Positions 34,401 through 46,126 of a stretch of 64,000 nt of DNA are shown piece after piece (within the stretch, counting starts at the first letter, position 1; each line of letters starts with the position of its first letter). Source of the DNA: Microglena sp. YARC (lineage: Eukaryota; Chlorophyta; Chlorophyceae; Chlamydomonadales; Chlamydomonadaceae); contig CM039465.1 in the NCBI GenBank assembly GCA_022414725.1, positions 21,847,822 through 21,911,821 of the forward strand, written 5' to 3'. The notes under the pieces are model-generated. The model made no database searches, was not told the origin of the DNA, and saw only the letters and a program-made list of their open reading frames with translations. Both the position numbers and the translations under genes were made by a program.

Positions 34401-35299
34401 TCTGAGGATGGTAGTTTGAACTGCTAAGGGAGCTTCATCCCTGGTTCTCAAGCACAAGACCTCAGCATAGCCAGAGTATTGGTCAGTGAGACACAGAACA
34501 TAAAACTCCCCACGCAAGCCCCTAATATTAAATGGCCCCATGATGTCCAAGTGAAGGCGTTGTAATGGGGCACGGATCCTAGTTTTGCTTTCTTTAGGAA
34601 AAGGGATACGTTTTCCCTTTGCCTTCTGACAAGCATCACATGGGATCTTAGACAGTCTTTGCACCTGTTGGAGAGTGAGGGGTAAGTTCTGAACCAAACC
34701 CTTCCTTACAAGGTTGTGCATGGCATCATAGCCAGGGTGACCCAGCCGCCTATGCCACAACCATTCAGGAGTGGTAGGGATCACAACTCCACCATCCTCA
34801 TCAACATCAAGAGCAAAAGCTGGATAATTTTCAGCACCATACAAACGGGCCACGAGGGGTGTGACAAGGCCTACATGCAAACTTGTACACACCATCACTG
34901 GAGGCAGGGAAAGACCACAGAACAGAAGAGCCCTGTGTGGCAGTACAACTAAGACTATCAAAAGAAATCTTTGCAGTTGTGAGCATGGGCAACAGCATTT
35001 ACTGACATGAGGTTCACCGGACAGTGTGGGATGTAGAGAACATTGGTTAAAGTGATTGGTGTTGGTAACCAATCACTACATAACACAATGGAACCCTGAC
35101 CCACAGACCGTTGAACCACACCATCACCAAATTTAACTGCTGGCCCAGTCTCAGAAGCATGAAACACAGTGAACAAAGACATATCACCTGTGATTGACAT
35201 CCCAGCTCCAGAATCAACATGCCAGACACCCTCAGACAGGCTTGGGCTGCAGACATTTGAAAATTTCGCAGTGCAAGAGAAAAGGACAGAGCGTACCTC
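31493..35299 (-). pseudogene. Copia-2 pol, multiply frameshifted
   Basis: Minus-strand counterpart of Copia-1 pol: protease DSGA region near 35220, HHCC and integrase (34359-35072), an integrase end plus linker piece (33901-34293), RT pieces (32764-32979 and 32110-32727, with YVDD) and RNase H (31751-32125, then 31494-31784). The frame changes at least seven times, and each segment matches Copia-1 closely. It retains the bases that Copia-1 lost near 12807 and 14690, so each copy shows which base the other lost. Confidence 0.85.
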
Positions 35300-37451
35300 C
35301 TATTTCTTTTCCAAAGCATACCCATCAATCTGAGCCTGCAAGGAGGCCAGCTGCCGCGGAGTAAGCACACCTGGAAGGGCCAAGGCCATGGGCACCGGAT
35401 TGGTAACCGGTGCACCAGGCTTGGTCTTACGCAGGTGCGGATGCTTCGTGAAACAGCGATCCTCCGAGTGGGTCGTCTTGCTGAGGCATGGGCCCCAAGT
35501 GCAATCCAGACGTCGCTTGTTGGAACCAGAACCCTGAGAACCAGATCCCTGCCCACGCTGAAACGCAGCATTGGCAGGAAACTGGGGAGCGTCCCGGGAC
35601 CAACCAGGATGCCTGGAGTCGGACCTGGGGAGAGCAATGTTCAAAATGTCGAGAGACCGATATGCCTCTAGACAAGACCAGTAATCTACAGTCTGTCTGT
35701 TAGCCAACATCATACCGTACTGGATCCGCAGCGATTCAAATCGGATCAAACGGATCCCATTCACAATGGTTTCCATGGCGTGGCGCTGAGTGACAGGATG
35801 TCCAGCACTGCGGAGGTCAGTGCACAGACTGCGAACCATGCGAAAGAAATCATCGACACGGTCAGAAGGGCCCATGTGCGCATTATGAAGTTCGATACGC
35901 ATGAGAGGGACTCTAGAGGCAAGGGCATCAGACTGCGTCTTCCGGATATCCAAAAGGATATCCCGAGGGGTGGCAAAGTCCTGGTATACCTTGACCATAT
36001 CGTCCTCCATGTTCGCGAGCATCATAGTTAAAACACATGAACTCTGACGTTCGAGAGGCAGTGCACTGAAAACCAACAGTGCAGGATCAAACCGAGACTC
36101 ACCATGAATGAGGGTATTAGACCCCAGCTCCAATCGCAGAAGGGACAGGAGCCAAGGACCTACGAATGTCCATGAAATACTCCGCAGCAAGACCAGCGTC
36201 AAGAGCGCGCTGGTCGTCTATGTTCCTAATCACAGGAATGGACCTCGCAACACTCATAAGCAGCTCGAAATCTGGGCTAACAGGACACAGAGGGACAGGC
36301 ACTCGCACAAACTGATAACCAAGCTTCTCGTGATCACTACGCCTCGTACCACCAAAGGAAACACCATGATCTGGGGGATACAGAATCCCAGAAGTGACTG
36401 GACCAAGAAAAGAACGACACCTGGTACCAAGCTCAGAGAAAGCCATCACTCGGCGATGCCTCAGCTTCACACTAACATTTGCCATTGTAGCCTGCATATC
36501 CATCCGACCGTACAAAGAGCGGTTCAAGGACTCACCATCCCGTCGATCCTGGTTGATCAGGCGGTAGTCCCGCAAGTTCAAAGTCGGAGGAGATCCACCA
36601 GTGAGCAGATGCTCCCAAGATTCGCATGACCGCGTATATAGCATAGGAGGAGGGCCAGGGGCAGGAGGCAGCTCCACCGGCGGAGGCGGAGGGGGTTCCA
36701 GGGAGGCACCAGCAGCAGAGGTGCGTGCAGAGGAAACAGCAGCCTCGCGAGAGCGAGTGTGGTAGCCAGGGAGGCCACGCTCCATGGGGGCAGATGCAGA
36801 GGAAAAAGAAGCAAAGCCCTTCAAGAAAGTGGGCTTTGCCACCTCCGGGTAAGCCGGGAGAACAGGCTCAAAGGGAGGCGCCGACGAAGGCTGAGGCTGA
36901 TACACAGGCGAAAGCTCTCGATTAGGCATCTGCTGATCAGGAGGCTCATACACGCGGCGAAACAGCGGAAGTCTCAAAGACACGAGTGGCAGCAGCAGAT
37001 AGGGTCACGCCACCGAAGTCAGCACTCGTAGCACTCTTCAAGTCCTCCTCATCATCAGTAGTAGTAGAGTAGTCTTCATCATAATTGAAGGGGACGCAAT
37101 GAGGCTGCGGGTCTGATGCACAACGGATGATCTGTGTCTGTACACAACACAGCTTCATCAGGACATCCTCAACATCAGAGGAAAGGCGTCGAACATTGAG
37201 AGAAGGAACCGTAAAGTTTGGAGATTGATCGGGGGGGTTACTTCCTTGATGGCGGAAGGACCCTCCTCTCCGGCAGCAGAGGCCGCTGGCGCGCAGTCGT
37301 CTAGCCAATCTAGAGGAACCTTCACCCCCGTTGGGAGGATTCGGTCGCATCCATTGCTCACAATGACACTGCGGATCCCACGAGCCCATGAAACACCATT
37401 AAGTTTGGTAAGTTCCACAAAGCCGGCAGGAGGCCCTCGCGGAAGTTGCAT
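35300..37451 (-). pseudogene. Copia-2 gag, frameshifted
   Basis: Minus-strand gag with the same content and order as Copia-1: acidic segment, proline-rich part, capsid-like helical part and the C-x4-C-x5-H-x4-C knuckle. It lacks the Copia-1 nonsense codon and 16-bp insertion. It has its own one-base changes in a C7 run near 37231, an extra base near 36954 and an extra G near 36124. It ends with the same KK-TAG (35300-35302), in frame with the following pol sequence. Confidence 0.83.
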
Positions 37452-37488
37452 TATCAAAGCAGTGGTAGTGATGAGGAGCCCAGTAACC

Positions 37489-37812
37489 TATCAGCTTGAA
37501 ATCACTCCGGTAGAGTGGACAGTAGATTAAAGCAGCGGAACAGACGCACCAATCTATACACGGAGACAAGGATAACGTTACAGACACAGGAGACCCATAA
37601 AGGGGCACCTGTGGTGAAAGGAGGCGGTAGACAGGAACCTAACAGGGTACAGATCAGACCGGAGACGTAGGTGACAGGAAACTGCCACTGAGTCATCTCA
37701 AGATGACTCAGTCCCACGGGAAGCTGGCTCAGGAGAGCCGATAGTTCTAAGGGAGTACATAAGTAGTCACCAAGTCATAAAACGCGTGAGAGCACCGCTA
37801 TACATGCTGATA
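37489..37812 (-). repeat. Copia-2 5' LTR (right end)
   Basis: 324 bp, near-identical to the left LTR. The adjacent primer-site complement lies at about 37470-37488. Confidence 0.95.
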
Positions 37813-37937
37813 ACCTTTTATTAGGCTACCATCTGTGTAGACCTCGAGGCCAGAGGAGGGGGTAGCAAGGTAAAAACAAGGGTGGGTAATGGTAAGAGGA
37901 GAAGGAGGAGGGTGGAGTGGAGGTTGCCAGGGATTTC
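37813..37937 (-). mobile_element. Copy H, 5' part (beyond Copia-2)
   Basis: Remaining 5' end of short copy H. It has the same truncation point as the others and begins with the ACCTT duplication. It encodes the start of RNase H (VYTDGSLI). Confidence 0.85.
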
Positions 37938-40900
37938 ATTCACCCACTCATATTCTGGCTGGGCTGGTTTTTTTTTTGGGGGGGGGGGGGGGGGGTAAAT
38001 ACTTATTGCACAAGGTACAAAGTGGTGCCAAAAGACTACCCGTGTTACCCACCCATTCACCCACCCATATTATCAACACATACCCAGCCATTCAACCACT
38101 CATACAATTGGCTGGGCTGGGCTGGGTTGGGGGGGTTGGGGGGGTGGGGGATAAATACTTATTGCATGAGGTCTTAAGTGGTGCCAATAGACTACCCGTA
38201 TTACCCACCCATTCACCCACCCATATTATCAACACATACCCAGCCATTCGCCCTCTCATACTCTGGGCTGGGCTGGGGGTTGGGTGGGGTGGGGGGTAAA
38301 TACTTATTGCATGAGGTCTTAAGTGGTGCCAATAGACTACCCGTATTACCCACCCATATTATCAACATATACCCAGCCATTCACCCTCTCATACTCTGGG
38401 CTGGGCTGGGCTGGTATTTGGGGGGGTGGGGGGGAAATACTTATTGCATGAGGTCTTAAGTGGTGCCAATAGACAACCCGTATTACCCACCCATTCACCC
38501 ACCCATATTATTAACACATACCCAGCCATTCACCCTCTCATACTCTGGGCTGGGCTGGGCTGGGGTTTGGGGGGGTGGGGGGGGTAAATACTTATTGCAT
38601 GAGGTCTAAAGTGGTGCCAATAAACTACCCGTATTACCCACCCATTCACCCACCCATATTATCAACACATACCGAGCCATCCACCCACTCATACTCTAGG
38701 CTGGGCTGGTGTTAGGGATTTGGGGGGGGTGGGGGGGTAAATACTTATTGCATGAGGTCTTAAGTGGTGCCAATAGACTACCCGTATTACCCACCCATAT
38801 TATCAACATATACCCAGCCATCCACCCTCTCATTCTCTGGGCTGGGCTGGGCTGGGGTTTGGGGGGGTGGGGGTGGGGGTGGGGGGGGGGGTAAATACTT
38901 ATTGCATGAGGTCTTAAGTGGTGCCAATAGACTACCCGTATTACCCACCCATTCACCCACCCATATTATCAACACATACCCAGCTATTCGCCCTCTCATA
39001 CTCTGGGCTGGGCTGGGCTGGGGGTTGGGGGGGTGGGGGGTAAATACTTATTGCATGAGGTCTTCAGTGGTGCCAATATACTACCCGTATTACCCACCCA
39101 TATTATCAACATATACCCAGCCATTCACCCCCTCATTCTCTGGCTGGGTTGGGCTGGGGTTTGGGGGGTGGGGGGGGCCGGGGGGGGGGGGGTAAATACT
39201 TATTGCATGAGGTCTTAAGTGGTGCTAATAGACTACCCGTATTACCCACCCATATTATCAACATATACCCAGCCATCCACCCTCTCATTCTCTGGGCTGG
39301 GCTGGGCTGGGGTTTGGGGGGGTGGGGTGGGGGTGGGGGGGGGGTAAATACTTATTGCATGAGGTCTTAAGTGGTGCCAATAGACTACCCGTATTACCCA
39401 CCCATTCACCCACCCATATTATCAACACATACCCAGCTATTCGCCCTCTCATACTCTGGGCTGGGCTGGGCTGGGGGTTGGGGGGGTGGGGGGGTAAATA
39501 CTTATTGCATGAGGTCTTCAGTGGTGCCAATATACTACCCGTATTACCCACCCATATTATCAACATATACCCAGCCATTCACCCCCTCATTCTCTGGGCT
39601 GGGTTGGGCTGGGGTTTGGGGGGGTGGGGGGGCCGGGGGGGGGGGGGTTAAATACTTATTGCATGAGGTCTTAAGTGGTGCTAATAGACTACCCGTATTA
39701 CCCACCCATTCACCCACCCATATTATCAACACATACACAGCCATTCGCCCTCTCATACTCTGGGCTGGGCTGGGCTGGGCTGGGCTGGGGTTTGGGGGGT
39801 GGGGGGGTAAATACTTATTGCATGAGGTCTTAAGTGGTGCCAATAGACTACCCATATTACCTGCCCATATTATCAACACATACCCAGCTATTCACCCTCT
39901 CATACTCTGGACTGGCTGGGCTGGAGTTGGGGGGGTGGGGGGTGGGGGGGTTAATACTTATTGCATGAGGTCTTAAGTGGTGCCAATAGACTACCCTTAT
40001 TACCCACCTATTCACCCACCCATATTATTAACACATACCCAGCCATTCACCCTCTCATACTCTGGGCTGGGCTGGGGGTTGGGGGGGTGGGGCGGTAAAT
40101 ACTTATTGCATGAGGTCTTAAGTGGTGCCAATAGACTACCCGTATTACCCACCCATTCACCAACCCATATTATTAACACATACCCAGCCATTCACCCTCT
40201 CATTCTCTGGGCTGGGCTGGGCTGGGGTTTGGGGGGTGGGTTGGGGGGGGGGTAAATACTTATTGCATGAGGTCTTAAGTGGTGCCAATAGACTACCCTT
40301 AGTACCCACCCATTCACCCACCCATATTATCAACATATACCCAGCTATTCGCCCTCTCATACTCTGGGCTGGGCTGGGGTTGGGGGGGTGGGGGGGTAAG
40401 TACTTATTGCATGAGGTCTTTATCAGCTTTAATACACTCCGTAGAGTGGACAGAGATGATTGCGACGGAACAGACGCGCCAATCTATACACGGAGACGAG
40501 AATAATGTTACAAGCACAGGAGACCCATTAAGGGGCACCAGTGGAGGAAGGAGCGGCAGCCTGGAACCTGATAAGGGTACAGGCTATACAGCACGTGTTA
40601 GGGGATCAGGGGACGCAGCCCACCAGAAGAGCTGTCACCGTGTCATGAAGGATGACACAGTCTACGGGAAGCTGTTACTATCTACAGCTATAGTTCTAAG
40701 GAAGTACAGTAGTAGTCACCAAGACATAAAACGATCAAGTGAACCGCAATTGATGCTGATAGTCTTAAGTGGTGCCAATAGACTACCCGTATTACCCACC
40801 CATATTATCAACATATACCCAGCCATTCACCCTCTCATACTCTGGGCTGGGCTGGGCTGGGCTGGGCTGGGCTGGGGTTTGGGGGTGTGTAGGGGGGTAA

Positions 40901-41107
40901 ATACTTTATTGCATGAGGTCTTAAGTGGTGCCAATAGACTACCCGTATTACCCACACATATTATCAACATATACCCAGCCATTCACCCTCTCATTCTCTG
41001 GGCTGGGCTGGGGTTTGGGGGTGGGGGGGTAAATACTTACTGCATGAGGTCTTAAGTGGTGCCAATAGACTACCCGTATTACCCACCCATTCACCCACCC
41101 ATATTAT
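37938..41107 (+). repeat. G-rich satellite, block 9 (long, without embedded LINE)
   Basis: About 20 monomers with core starts spaced roughly 137-158 bp apart, mostly 150-152, interrupted by a solo LTR. Two runs of three monomers (about 38890-39190 and 39345-39650) share private changes, such as GTCTTCAGTGG with AATATACTACC and a GGCCGGGG break in the G run. They are offset by about 455 bp, a nested three-monomer unit. The block stops abruptly at CCCATATTAT. Confidence 0.92.
40421..40761 (-). repeat. Solo LTR of the Copia family
   Basis: 341 bp with TATCAGC/GCTGATA ends and a GTCTT target duplication on both sides (40416-40420 and 40762-40766). It is clearly diverged from the 324-bp LTRs, with many substitutions and small insertions, so it is an older insertion reduced by LTR-LTR recombination. 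An open frame crossing it is accidental. Confidence 0.9.
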
Positions 41108-42496
41108 TACCGCCCTCAATGTAGGAGAGACTCAAGATTTACACCGAGTCACACAAAGTCAAAAATTTGTCAAAAAGGGGGCCGACCAAATAGCGTCACG
41201 TGAGTGTAACAAAAACGAGTAACCGGATGAAGGGCCATTTAGCCCTGAAGGGTTCGCGTAGAAAGAACCGTCCTTCACAAGCCAACTGTCCATGCAACAT
41301 GCAACATTCGCGTTTCCGTCCGACCCTGAGCCATCGCCTGCAAACTCCCATCGCGGCTGGACCTGCTACTTGCGCGCAACGTGGAAATTGCGCAAATGCT
41401 AACTTCGAACTACGCAATTGAATTGAACTGGTGCTCTATCAACCTCTGAATCTGCCAATCTTGCTATTAATAGCATGCCTCGGTACTGATCATTCGTTTT
41501 GCAGACCTGCGAAGCTTTAAAATTTATTACTATCAGCCCAAGTGGGTAACACCACCCTGCGAACCTGTGGAGTTTGGACCAGCGCAGCTTTGAGCTACGT
41601 GCTCTGACCTAGGGGCCCATCGCCTGCAACCTGCTGGACGTGGTACTTGCGAAAGTGGAAATTGAGCATATGCTGACCTTCGAACTGCGGAATTGATAAC
41701 TGGTGCACTTTCGACCCCCGTCTCTGCCAAAGTGACTTGCTATTTATAGCTACCCAAGTACCAATCGTTCCTTCTGCGGAGCTGCGAAGCTACACAAGCA
41801 AGAACTAACTCGCTACCCAAGAAGGTGACACTACCCTGAGAAGCTGCAGAGCTTCGACCAACGCAGCTTTCAGATTCGTGCTTCGAGCTAGGGGGCAGCG
41901 GCGTTGCACAATGGTAGCCACTTATCTCCATTCTCCATGGCTAGGCGCAACTCTAGGCCCAGCCATTCCAAATCATGGGCAGAGCGGCTACTGAGACCCT
42001 ATGCTCACCCACGGTATTCTCCCAAAGCACATGCCACATGCGCTCCCAAACTGCGCTACTTTCGTGTCATACCCACACAACGCATAACCACCCGGCCAGC
42101 CCAATGCATGCCGACCCACGCTACAGGCATCCAGCCCGACACACCCGACCACCCCCTCGCGTCGGGTCAGGCCCAGACCGGAACGGCTCATACTGCCCAG
42201 CACATGCAACACCTTCTCAAAATCCCCTAAAATTAACCCGACCTCTGATTGGTCTCATTTTTTCTGCATCAAATTATGACAACGAAAGCCAACCTTCATG
42301 TAAGCTCTGCATGACAGTAGAGGCACGTTCAAAACTGCTTTAAACAGCAACACTGCAAAATGTCTCTTATTTGTTTGTTTGTCACTTTGTTGTTACTTTG
42401 AAAGCAACAAGGCTACAACATAAGTACATAACTGACCGCCCGTACATAAGCTTATAATTCCAAAAACCAACAGCGCAGGGGGCGGTCAATATAGTT
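41108..42496. repeat. 1.38-kb tandem unit, copy 1
   Basis: Begins ACCGCCCTCAATGTAGG and ends with GGGGGCGGTCAATATAG. The unit contains two or three diverged sub-repeats of about 235 bp, recognisable by CTGCGAAGCT, CTATTTATAGCTACCCAAG and GAACTGCGGAATTGATAACT. No protein-coding frame is recognisable. It could be a non-autonomous transposon or a satellite. Confidence 0.75.
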
Positions 42497-43872
42497 ACCG
42501 CCCTCAATGTAGGAGAGACTCAAGATTTACACCGAGTCACTCAAGTCAAAACTTGTCAAAAAGGGGGCCGACCAAATAGCGTCACGTGAGTGTAACAAAA
42601 ACGAGTGACCGGATGCAGAGCCATTTAGCCCTGAAGGGTTTGCGTGAAAGAAGCATCCGCCGCAAGCCAACTGTCCATGCAACATGCAACATTCGCGTTT
42701 CCGTCCGACCCTGAGCCATCGCCTGCAAACTCCCATCGCGTCTGGACCTGCTACTTGCGCGCAACGTGCAAATCGCGCAAATGCTAACTTCGAACTACGC
42801 AATTGAATTGAACTGGTGCTCTTCCAACCTCTGAATCTGCCAATCTTGCTATTAATAGCATGCCTCAGTACCGATCATTCGTTCTGCAGACCTGCGAAGC
42901 TTCAAAATTAATTACTATCCACCCAAGTGTGTAACACCACCCTGCGAACCTGTGGAGTTTGGACCAGCGCAGCTTTGAGCTACGTGCTCTGACCTAGGGG
43001 CCCATCGCCTGCAACCTGCTGGACGTGGTACTTGCGAAAGTGGAAATTGAGCATATGCTGACCTTCGAACTGCGGAATTGATAACTGGTGCACTTCCGAC
43101 CCCAGTCTCAGCCAAAGTGATTTCCTATTTATAGCTACCCAAGTACCAATCGTTCCTTCTGCGGAGCTGCGAAGCTACACAAGTAAGAACTAACTCGCTA
43201 CCCAAGAAGGTGACACTACCCTGAGAAGCTGCAGAGCTTCGACCAACGCAGCTTTCAGATTCGTGCTTCGAGCTAGGGGGCAGCGGCGTTGCACAATGGT
43301 AGCCACTTATCTCCATTCTCCATGGCCAGGCGCAACTCTAGGCCCAGCCATTCCAAATCATGGGCAGAGCGGCTACTGAGACCCTATGCTCACCCACGGT
43401 ATTCTCCCAAAGCACATGCCACATGCGCTCCCAAACTGCGCTACTTTCGTGTCATACCCACACAACGCATAACCACCCGGCCAGCCCAATGCATGCCGAC
43501 CCACGCTACAGGTGTCCACCCCGACACACCCGACCACCCCCCCGCGTCGGGTGCAGCCCAGACCTGAACGGCTCATACTGCCCAGCCCACACAAGCAACA
43601 CCTTCTCAAAAATCCCTAAAATCAACCCGACCTCTGATTGGTCTCATTTTTTCTGCATTAAATTCTTACAACGAAAGCCAACCTTCTTGTATGCTTTGCA
43701 TGACAGTAGAGGCACGGTCAATATTGCTTAAAAACAGCAACACTGCAAAATGTCCCTTTTTGTTTGTTTGTTACTTTGTAAGCAACAAGGCTACAACATA
43801 AGTACATAACTGACCGCCCATGCATAAGCTTATAATTCCAAAAACCAACAGCTCAATGGGCGGTCAATATAG
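42497..43872. repeat. 1.38-kb tandem unit, copy 2
   Basis: Second copy, about nine-tenths identical to the first, at an offset of about 1389 bp. At both unit ends (near 42480-42503 and 43857-43882) GGGCGGT, a 10-nt spacer and ACCGCCC form an inverted repeat. No gene is recognised. Confidence 0.75.
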
Positions 43873-44268
43873 TTACCGCCCCTCCATGGGTAGCGACTTC
43901 GGTACATCAGGCGTACTGCCGGATGCGCCAAACGGGCGCGCCAAACGGGTGCGCCAAACGGATGCGCTAAGAAACCTAAGGGTTCACCCTAGAAAGGCCT
44001 ACAGTCCCACGCCAGCACCCCTTGTCTTTGACATGTGACAGGCTCACGACGTTGAATACGATGCACTTGTCGCAGAATTCGGAAAGGCAGTCGCGTCAAG
44101 TCGATGGTACGTAAAATCTGAAACGACTTGCATAGAAAGTCACCGCCCATCATCATATTCGAGGCAGATTCGAGACCTGATTAAGAAGAAGCTTTTTGCA
44201 TCCGACAGCAGTTGGACAGAAATATATTCCCCTAAATTATTACCAATCTTTCCATATTCCAATGAATC
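43873..44268 (+). other. 5' flank of the Helitron gene
   Basis: Starts with the same ACCGCCCC motif as the 1.38-kb units but then diverges. Contains three 13-bp GCGCCAAACGG-type repeats (43926-43968). No open frame is recognised. It probably holds the promoter and leader of the downstream gene, but no TATA box or Helitron 5' terminus could be assigned. Confidence 0.5.
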
Positions 44269-45370
44269 ATGCTTCACTGCTCTTTCGAAGGGTGCACGTC
44301 GCCTATTAGCGAACCCACGGCGCGCATTTGTCCATTAAAACGCTGCAAAGAGCATTGCCTGGTCGACGCATCGGCCCCCTGCCCCTTTCACCACACACCG
44401 GCATCTGTTAGGCAGCGTGGCAGGCAAAACCCGAATTCCGCAAGAACAGCCAGCAGAGGAGTCAGCAGATTAGACACTCTTTCTTCGACTGGACGTGCTG
44501 ATAAGAATTCCGCGAGAACAGGCAGCAGGGCAGTCAGCAGATTAGACACCCCCGGTCATGCAGGACGTGCCGACCCGCATTCCGCGCGGTCAGCTAGCAG
44601 GGCAGTCGGCAGATTAGACACTCCTCCTCCGGCTGGACGTGCTGATTCGCATTCTGCGCGGTCAGCCAGCAGGGCAGTCGGCAGATTAGACACCCCCCCT
44701 CCTGCTGGACGTGCTGATCCCAATTCCGCGCGGTCAGCCCGCAGAGCAGTAAACCGCTTAGACGGAGAAGAAGCCGCGGCAGACGCCCATTGCACACCCG
44801 CGGCTTTCTTGTCCAAGGTAGTCTCTTGGAAATCTGTCGCCATGATGGTGCGGAATTTCACAATCAGATGTGCCAAATTCTTCGGCGCCATGCTATGCTG
44901 CGCCATTTGCGGCACTACCACTCTGGGCGGACCGAAGTCCACCCACGGCTTCAAGAGCATGCCTCCTTCTCCGAACAACCCTCCACCGTACTCATTGTCC
45001 AACATCTACTTGGCCGAGTATATGGTCTATGAAGATGGCGACTGGGTCCTGTGCCCCACATGCAGCACGGATCCAGCGAAGCACACCCAATACGTGTGTA
45101 TGTTCGCGCCTGAGTATCTATCTCCGATGTCCTCCACCCGCTCCGAGGATCTCCTGCGTTTGTCCATTGTCGATGTGAGCGCACGATTCAACGACCGCTG
45201 GATGGGGTTCACCTGCGGACAATTGAGGGCAGTGCCAATAATCAACGCCCCTCTTGTGTGTTGGGGACCGGATGGAAATAGTGCTCCTGAAGCTTTCCAA
45301 CGTCTCTTGTACCTGTGCCATCAGTCTAATCCTCTGATTCAAAAATACAAGACTGTCCTTGAACGTAACG
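44269..45370 (+). CDS. RepHel exon 1: cysteine-rich N-terminus with 24-residue repeats
   Basis: Begins at ATG 44269. A Cys/His cluster (MLHCSFEGCTS...CPLKRCKEHC...CPFHH) may bind zinc. Five imperfect 24-residue repeats follow (about 44436-44760), of the type SARSASRAVGRLDTPPPAG. After them come two further Cys pairs (CCAICGTTT; VLCPTCSTDP). The exon ends at a GTAAGC donor at 45371, in phase with the acceptor TAG at 46124-46126, giving RNAYGTPM across the junction. N-terminal zinc-finger-like regions are usual in Helitron proteins; the repeats are not a feature I recognise. The open frame continues 17 bases into the intron to a stop. Confidence 0.75.
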
Positions 45371-46126
45371 GTAAGCTCACATATTGAACTCAAATGCATA
45401 TGTTTCAAATATAAGTATGGATTAGACTTAAAATTAAAGGAAGTTGTATCAAGTAATTGCATGTAAAATACAACCCTTCACATAGGTCACATTTTTCATT
45501 GTTGGTTTCATTAATGTGTTATGTTTGTTTCTGAAATAAGAAGTACTGCATCACATATTAATAACTTGAAATAGTTGAGAATACTAGTATTTATTAATAA
45601 CTTGTAATAGCCGAGAATACTAGTATTTATTCAGGTATTGAATGCCCCCCTCACATGCCGTACCCATACACCCTACCTCCATTTGCCTCCCCATCACCCA
45701 CCCTCACCCACTCATATACCACATCCATCCTCCCCCTCCCACTCCTGAGGCAATATACTACGCATAATGGCAATTATATTACACCAGCTATTGTTCGTCC
45801 AAATATTTTATGATGATGACAAGCAACATGCTTACCCCAAATTAAATTTCTATGATCATTACATCAGTTCCACATTGAATCATTCAATGAATCAGTCTCT
45901 GAACTGTCTCATGATGCAGAAAAAATATGAATCGTTTAAGAATCAACATGCTGAATCACAGCTGACAAATCATCCAATTATCAATCTCCAAACTGTCGAC
46001 TATTTAGGGATTTTTTACTTTACAACAACACTACTTTTGACAACAACAGCTGAACCACTAATGTTGTGTACATCATGCACATGTTCCATCTAATACCTCT
46101 TTCTCTTTCCCCCTGTTGATTTGTAG
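45371..46126 (+). other. RepHel intron 1
   Basis: 756-bp AT-rich intron, GTAAGC...TTTGTAG. It contains a duplicated segment with GAGAATACTAGTATTTATT at 45578 and again at 45614. No separate gene is seen; the open frame at 45767-46093 has no recognisable content. Confidence 0.7.

Larger units (their letters stand above)
30891..37812 (-). mobile_element. Copia-2: Ty1/copia LTR retrotransposon, same family as Copia-1, inverted
   Basis: A 6922-bp minus-strand element with 324-bp LTRs at both ends and a 5-bp ACCTT target duplication (30886-30890 and 37813-37817). It is close to Copia-1 throughout. Its two LTRs differ at about two positions, but the internal region carries more frame disruptions than Copia-1. 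That mismatch between young LTRs and a heavily shifted interior could mean insertion of an already broken RNA or uncorrected sequence errors. Confidence 0.95.

Noticed and set aside
40411..41055. 214-residue plus-strand frame
   Set aside because: It runs from satellite through the solo LTR and back into satellite; a chance frame across repeat boundaries.
41196..43731. Short open frames in the 1.38-kb units
   Set aside because: They occur on both strands, differ between the two copies by frame changes, and lack motifs.
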